Assembly: GCA_903832075.1 (NCBI GenBank)
Contig: CAILAF010000086.1
Coordinates: 1-17,883, forward strand
DNA: 17,883 nucleotides
Reading direction: 5' to 3'
From: an uncultured Chitinophagaceae bacterium
GTDB lineage: Bacteria; Bacteroidota; Bacteroidia; Chitinophagales; Chitinophagaceae
Shown here: positions 13,083 through 17,883 of the stretch, one piece after another
Position numbering within the stretch: position 1 is the first letter of the stretch
Layout: each line of letters opens with the position of its first letter
Notes under the pieces: model-generated
Seen by the model: only the letters and a program-made list of their open reading frames with translations
Databases searched by the model: none
What the model was told of the DNA's origin: nothing
Program-made: the position numbers and the translations under genes

Positions 13083-16000
13083 TTATTGCGCTAAAGAAAT
13101 TCTTACTTGTAAACCGGCTTTGGTAAAAATAGTTGGTGCTGTTGTTGAAACAAATGGAGTAGTTCTGGTTTGCGTAAAAAATAATTTTAAATTTATTCTA
13201 CTGCTATACACATAATCAATTGCCGGTTGAATGATCAATACTTTTTGTCCATTAGTTGCATAAGAATTTGCCTGATCTAAAACACTATTACTTGTTGCAT
13301 CATTACGCATAGAAATATCCAACTTCAATGTTAAATCATTTTGCAGTTTGGTGTCTTGCATCCCCGGTAATCTAAAAGGTAAATGCAATCCTTTCTTTCG
13401 CCAACTTGCACCAAATGTCCACATAGTACTATTTGTTTCACTCATTTGATAATCTATCAAACTTAAACTTAAGGTTCTACTTTTACCATATTCGAATTTC
13501 AATCCTAATTGTTTGGTAGTTGTAACATCAATACCAATTAAAGGAGAAAATTGTTCACTCATTGTAATATTAGGAACTAAGAAAAAAGGAATATAGTTAC
13601 CACTAACAGAATCCACAAAACCCGGTGCGCCATATCTTAATGGATCACTGTATAATAATGAACTGGTATAACTGTTCATACTTAATGTTCCTGAATATGC
13701 ATTTCTTATATTAATTACCGAAAATATACTTTGCAAAAATGGAATTTTACTCAATCCTGTATAACTTAAGCTCCAATTGGGTTTTGGGATAGTACCATTA
13801 AATGGATTAGATTTTATATTGGCATTCGTTTCTTTCAATAATGAAATATTATATGGACTTTTTCCGGTATAGGCAGCAATGAATGCAGGTATTAAAACAT
13901 CCTGCGAATATCTCCCATATCCTAAGGCAAAACCATCAGCAGAATATTGTTGTCCTGATCCCAATGCTCTCCAATACGGATTGTTTTGTGCAACTCTTTT
14001 TGAGATAATAACTCTATTAACTTCAAATTGATTAAACGCAGGTGATACAACATTTGTGTTTATTTTTTCGAATAATGTTTTTATTGAAATGAATGAAATG
14101 CTGAATCCACCACTTGCATAAGGATTTAAATGTTGTTTAGAATTAGTATTGTTATTGAACAAAGTATCTTTAAATAATTCGGTATAATTTTTATTAAAAC
14201 TTTTAGTTAGGCTGATATCAATTTTAAAATCTCTGATAGGTTGTACAACTGCATTTAAAGTTAATTTTTGTTCAAAGTTTTGCGTATAAAGCGAATTAAA
14301 AGAACTGTCACGAGTAAATAAACCCTGAGCAGCTTTTTTATTTAGCCAAGTAGTATCCGGTTGTTTACCAAAAACATAATCTAATCCCGGTTGCATACTG
14401 CCCCAGTTCTGTCCTAAAATTTTTGTACTATCCTTATAACCAGGGATACGACTATTATAATTTTCAGAATAATTTACTGAAATAGATTTTAGCATAGTGA
14501 TCAATTGACCAGATACTTTTGCAATAGTGCTCAATTGTTCAGGTTGATTATTTTTTTCTAATCGTTGTGCAGTTTTAATATCTCTTTTTTGTTGTCGCCA
14601 TTTTTTTAATGCATCTCTTTTTTTCTTTCCTTTTAAATCTTTTACAACTTCATCTCTTGTTGGAATAGTTGTTCCTAAAATATTTTGCTGAGGTGGTTTT
14701 ATATCTGCAACATCAGGGCCTTTAGAGAAATTATTTTTTTGATTAGGACTGTTACTAAACATAGGCCTTTGCTGATTCGCATTATTTACTGCACGCAACC
14801 ATTTACTCTTTGCATATAATTTTGTAAAATCGAATTGCCCTGATAAAATATTATTTTGACTATTCTCTAATGTATTACCAAGTGTATATGCCAAGGGACT
14901 TGCGCCAATCCAATTGTATGTAGTTGCATAAGTATATCTAATCACTACCCAATCAGTTAAAGGAAGTTTGTTTATTGGCAATGTATAACTAGCAGATGCT
15001 TTTTGCTGATACAGTGTATTGGTTCCACCTTTCACGAAATTATTAACAACACTATCTTTTTTTGCTTTCGTGTTTAATGCACCATAAGGTTCATCAACTC
15101 TTGCATTATTTGTTGCTGTAAAATCAAGATTGACTGAACGAGATAAATTCCATCTGGTAATATAATATCGATTGAAATTAAAATATTTATCGTAAGTAGT
15201 GTCTACACTTTGCACTTTCGATACCGTCAAATCTGTATTTACAATACGCGGTGCATATTGACCAAATTGACGATTTATATCTGTACGAAAACTTAATAAA
15301 GATGGTTTTAGATTAAAATTAAAATCACGAATCAATGCAAACCATGGACTTTTGCTTTTAATTAATTTCTTAAATGGCTCTGTATATTTTGATGATTGTT
15401 GGTAAGTATAACCAAAATTACCATGCCATTTTATTACATCATTAAACAAAGTATTCGGATTACTTTGTAATGTTTGTGTAAAAGAAAAACTTACATCAAA
15501 ATTACTTAAGCTTAGTAAATGCGATTTCCCTTTTTGTAATACACGAACATTTGTAAAATTGATTGTTTTAATTGTTGTTTGATCTATTGCTGCATTTCTG
15601 ATTGAATCTCTAATCGCTTTATTAGCAGCTGCATTTAGTTCATTCTTCAATAATAGATCTAAACTATAAGGATCATATTCAGGCGTACTTACCGTTCGAT
15701 TGATACTTGCAAAAATTGGAATAGATAATCTTGCTTTTTTAGGAACCAATTTTCCTGCATCAATTGAAATTGCAGCATCAAACTGTGTAAAATTATCTAA
15801 TGCTCTTTGTCCGATATTGGATTCTAAAGAACCCCAACCGGCAGTATGCATACTTCCTGATACGGATATCTTTCCCAAATCTGCCAATGTAATATCTACT
15901 TTACCAACAGCTGCATAAGCGCCATGTTCATTAATATTTGATAATCGTAATTCATCTACCCAAACTTCAGCACTAATTGGAGAGGTATTTCCTTTTGCAT

Positions 16001-17883
16001 TCTCAACTCCAATTAATATTCCACTTACTTGACCAATATTTGGATTACCTAAAATTGAAAATGTTTTTGTTCCGATTAATTGACGATAAATAGTATCAAC
16101 CGAAAAACCAACTTTGTTACGTTGCAGTTTTAAGTTAACCAATGTTTGTAAATCAAAATCAAGATTATTTAATGTTGGCCAAACAACTGTATCTGCAGTT
16201 GCTGGATAATTGCCGGATGGTGTAACTTTTAAAGGTATTTTTATTTCGTAATAATTATTCAAATAATCCTGACCAATACGCATTACCAAATTCAATTGGT
16301 TATCTTTTAAAAATGTATTTGGCAAAGCCTCTGCATGAGCAAACATTAATAATTTTCCAAACAAACGCATATCATAATTCGGAAATGCTTTAAACACTGC
16401 TCTTGCATCGCCAACTGCCAAGTTGCTTATCTGCATACTTAATGATTGTTCATTCTGCAATAAGTTCACTCCATTATTACTTAACAATTGAACACGTTCA
16501 ATACCCGGTGGTATTAAATAATTAACCGGCGTTCTGCTACTATTTTGTTCAACATTTACAGCTAATGTATTTAATGTTGTTGTTGAAGAATTGATTGGTG
16601 TATATGATCCGGTAGTATCAACATTGTATGCAAATTGACGCCAAGTATTTCTTACCAAATTCAATGAAGCAAAACGCATTACCACTGAATCTTGAAATCC
16701 TGTTAAATACATTCGCATGAAACGAATGGATTTAAAATCAGGAACCTGTCCGTAATTTTTTGTATAATTTTTTATAGGAATACGAAACAGATACCAATTT
16801 TCAGTACCGGTATGTCCATCAGCATAGGTAACTGTAACCACTCTTTTATCTGTAATAAATTTGGTAACACCAACATCCATTCCGGGCTTCATATCAACTT
16901 CATATTCATAATATGCTTCATTCTCATTCATACTATTATCATGATTGAGATCTTCATTATCAGGATATAAAGTAGCTGCAGGAGCAAATGTGCTGTTGCC
17001 TACTGCAATTGGCGAATTACCTTGCGGATTATTATAATTTTTATATCTTCCTAATATGCCTGTTCCGATAGCATCAAAGTTTGCATCACGATACCAAACA
17101 TAATTATCATTCGACGGATCTTTAATTGCTCTTTGATATAATGGTGAATTGATTCCAAAATTATTAGCCGTTACATTTAAATAATAACTCCTTTTAATTC
17201 TTTCGCCATTATCATCCAATCCGTCAAAACCTACATCTTGATAAGAACGATCATTTGGATCATTACTAAATGCATTGGTAACTTGAATTGGATTCACAGG
17301 TGTTTTACCCCATGTACTTGAACTATCTACTGCAGCTGGAATACTTGGTGTATTTAAACCATTTTCATAAAAACGTTTTCCATCTTTCAAAATATCTTCA
17401 CTTACATCACCTAAGTTTAAAAACAATTTTCCTCCGCTGCTTGTCGGACTTTTTATAAATGGATCTTGTATCCAGAATTCTACCGATTCAATATTATTGG
17501 TTTCAAAATCTGTTTGATCTAATGCTCGCATTAATCCACCCCATCTGTTTTGCGGATTAAATAGTTTACCATTTGAATTTATTTGTGAAGGATTGTTTTC
17601 ATAATTATATGGACCAGGATCAGTTGGATAAAATGCTAAATCAAAAGTTGTTGTTTGAGTGTTAGTGATATTTGTTGTTAGTTGTGGAAATAATTCATTG
17701 GTATAAACCAATCTAACTCTTGGATCACTTAATTCAGTAAGATTATTTTTTAATGGATTATTAGTATAATTTTTATCCTGCAAATTTGGTTCAATGTTAT
17801 ACCAAGCTAATTTGGCTCTGTTCTTTCCATAATCAACGCTATCGGTTAAAGTAGATTCAGGAAAACTTGGATTGCCCTGTGGC
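13083..17883 (-). CDS. sprA: Type IX secretion outer-membrane translocon SprA (C-terminal part; N-terminus beyond the window)
   Basis: SprA (Sov in Porphyromonas) is the very large outer-membrane beta-barrel through which type IX substrates cross and is needed for gliding in motile species. The frame is open to the right edge, giving 1599 residues here; complete family members are about 2300-2500, so roughly one third is missing. The reading frame upstream of the first possible start (a TTG at 17783) continues as family-typical sequence (GNPSFPES, YGKNRAKLAWYNIEP), so that TTG is not a real start. Diagnostic segments include LTELSDPRVRLVYTNELFP, VWVDELRLSNINEHGAYAAVGKVDITLADLGK, GSMHTAGWGSLESN and KARLSIPIFASINRTVSTPEYDP. 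A basic stretch (GKKKRDALKKWRQQKRDIKTAQRLEK) lies mid-protein. The C-terminus ends in alternating strand-like sequence, QVRISLAQ. No stop or frameshift was seen in the visible part. Confidence 0.97.
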   Translation of the reverse strand, partial: PQGNPSFPESTLTDSVDYGKNRAKLAWYNIEPNLQDKNYTNNPLKNNLTELSDPRVRLVYTNELFPQLTTNITNTQTTTFDLAFYPTDPGPYNYENNPSQINSNGKLFNPQNRWGGLMRALDQTDFETNNIESVEFWIQDPFIKSPTSSGGKLFLNLGDVSEDILKDGKRFYENGLNTPSIPAAVDSSSTWGKTPVNPIQVTNAFSNDPNDRSYQDVGFDGLDDNGERIKRSYYLNVTANNFGINSPLYQRAIKDPSNDNYVWYRDANFDAIGTGILGRYKNYNNPQGNSPIAVGNSTFAPAATLYPDNEDLNHDNSMNENEAYYEYEVDMKPGMDVGVTKFITDKRVVTVTYADGHTGTENWYLFRIPIKNYTKNYGQVPDFKSIRFMRMYLTGFQDSVVMRFASLNLVRNTWRQFAYNVDTTGSYTPINSSTTTLNTLAVNVEQNSSRTPVNYLIPPGIERVQLLSNNGVNLLQNEQSLSMQISNLAVGDARAVFKAFPNYDMRLFGKLLMFAHAEALPNTFLKDNQLNLVMRIGQDYLNNYYEIKIPLKVTPSGNYPATADTVVWPTLNNLDFDLQTLVNLKLQRNKVGFSVDTIYRQLIGTKTFSILGNPNIGQVSGILIGVENAKGNTSPISAEVWVDELRLSNINEHGAYAAVGKVDITLADLGKISVSGSMHTAGWGSLESNIGQRALDNFTQFDAAISIDAGKLVPKKARLSIPIFASINRTVSTPEYDPYSLDLLLKNELNAAANKAIRDSIRNAAIDQTTIKTINFTNVRVLQKGKSHLLSLSNFDVSFSFTQTLQSNPNTLFNDVIKWHGNFGYTYQQSSKYTEPFKKLIKSKSPWFALIRDFNFNLKPSLLSFRTDINRQFGQYAPRIVNTDLTVSKVQSVDTTYDKYFNFNRYYITRWNLSRSVNLDFTATNNARVDEPYGALNTKAKKDSVVNNFVKGGTNTLYQQKASASYTLPINKLPLTDWVVIRYTYATTYNWIGASPLAYTLGNTLENSQNNILSGQFDFTKLYAKSKWLRAVNNANQQRPMFSNSPNQKNNFSKGPDVADIKPPQQNILGTTIPTRDEVVKDLKGKKKRDALKKWRQQKRDIKTAQRLEKNNQPEQLSTIAKVSGQLITMLKSISVNYSENYNSRIPGYKDSTKILGQNWGSMQPGLDYVFGKQPDTTWLNKKAAQGLFTRDSSFNSLYTQNFEQKLTLNAVVQPIRDFKIDISLTKSFNKNYTELFKDTLFNNNTNSKQHLNPYASGGFSISFISIKTLFEKINTNVVSPAFNQFEVNRVIISKRVAQNNPYWRALGSGQQYSADGFALGYGRYSQDVLIPAFIAAYTGKSPYNISLLKETNANIKSNPFNGTIPKPNWSLSYTGLSKIPFLQSIFSVINIRNAYSGTLSMNSYTSSLLYSDPLRYGAPGFVDSVSGNYIPFFLVPNITMSEQFSPLIGIDVTTTKQLGLKFEYGKSRTLSLSLIDYQMSETNSTMWTFGASWRKKGLHLPFRLPGMQDTKLQNDLTLKLDISMRNDATSNSVLDQANSYATNGQKVLIIQPAIDYVYSSRINLKLFFTQTRTTPFVSTTAPTIFTKAGLQVRISLAQ

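Noticed and set aside
14520..14700. Basic stretch in SprA (GKKKRDALKKWRQQKR) as a possible insertion
   Set aside because: The frame and neighbouring sequence are continuous, and I recall variable charged loops in other SprA proteins; nothing repetitive marks it as inserted.
17781..17783. Start of sprA at this TTG
   Set aside because: The frame continues upstream to the window edge with typical SprA sequence, so the gene is cut by the window.

Overview
The window is AT-rich DNA from a member of the Bacteroidota, most likely of the Chitinophagales/Chitinophagaceae type. The evidence is a C-terminal SprA (type IX secretion translocon), a secreted protein with a gliding/type IX C-terminal sorting domain, a PorE-like TPR/propeller/OmpA protein, promoters of the Bacteroidota TAnnTTTG form, and no Shine-Dalgarno-like sequences ahead of the genes. 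The placement is inferred from gene content; no rRNA or tRNA was seen.

Layout, left to right on the plus strand: queE (7-carboxy-7-deazaguanine synthase); a PorE-like OmpA-family protein; dprA, broken by one extra base in an A9 run; a small four-helix-bundle (23S rRNA intervening-sequence type) protein gene enclosed by a 39-bp inverted repeat; guaB (IMP dehydrogenase). Then follows a tight run of four genes with gaps of 1, 2 and 20 bp: lnt (apolipoprotein N-acyltransferase), an alpha/beta hydrolase, a type IX-secreted adhesin-like protein, and a membrane-anchored Ntn hydrolase. An SDR oxidoreductase comes next with its own promoter. The minus strand from 13083 to the right edge is sprA, which lacks its N-terminal part because the window ends; sprA and the SDR gene converge with one base between their stop codons. 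No gene-free stretch exceeds 300 bases. The longest (5954-6121) holds three heptamers and two small hairpins.

The most unusual signal is a family of degenerate 7-bp tandem repeats at eight places: 49-126, 306-365, 765-864, 3949-3986, 4371-4440, 5954-5974, 6647-6674 and 7893-7963. At three of these the heptamers run in one orientation and then switch to the other, giving an imperfect palindrome. Two of the palindromes sit in frame inside conserved enzyme genes (queE and the alpha/beta hydrolase), and each adds about 20-24 residues containing the same LQVAS peptide. Because 7 and 3 share no factor, a heptamer array encodes the same cyclic 7-residue peptide in all three frames, and the CAAGTTG word has no stop in any of six frames. 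The element can therefore enter genes in any phase without truncating them. A further inverted pair of arrays encloses the four-helix-bundle gene between dprA and guaB, a layout resembling an rRNA intervening sequence but outside rRNA.

Functionally, several genes belong to cell-envelope biology: SprA is the outer-membrane channel of type IX secretion, the PorE-like protein may tie the machinery to peptidoglycan, the 803-residue protein looks like a substrate, and Lnt completes lipoproteins. queE, dprA and guaB are housekeeping genes with no evident link to these.
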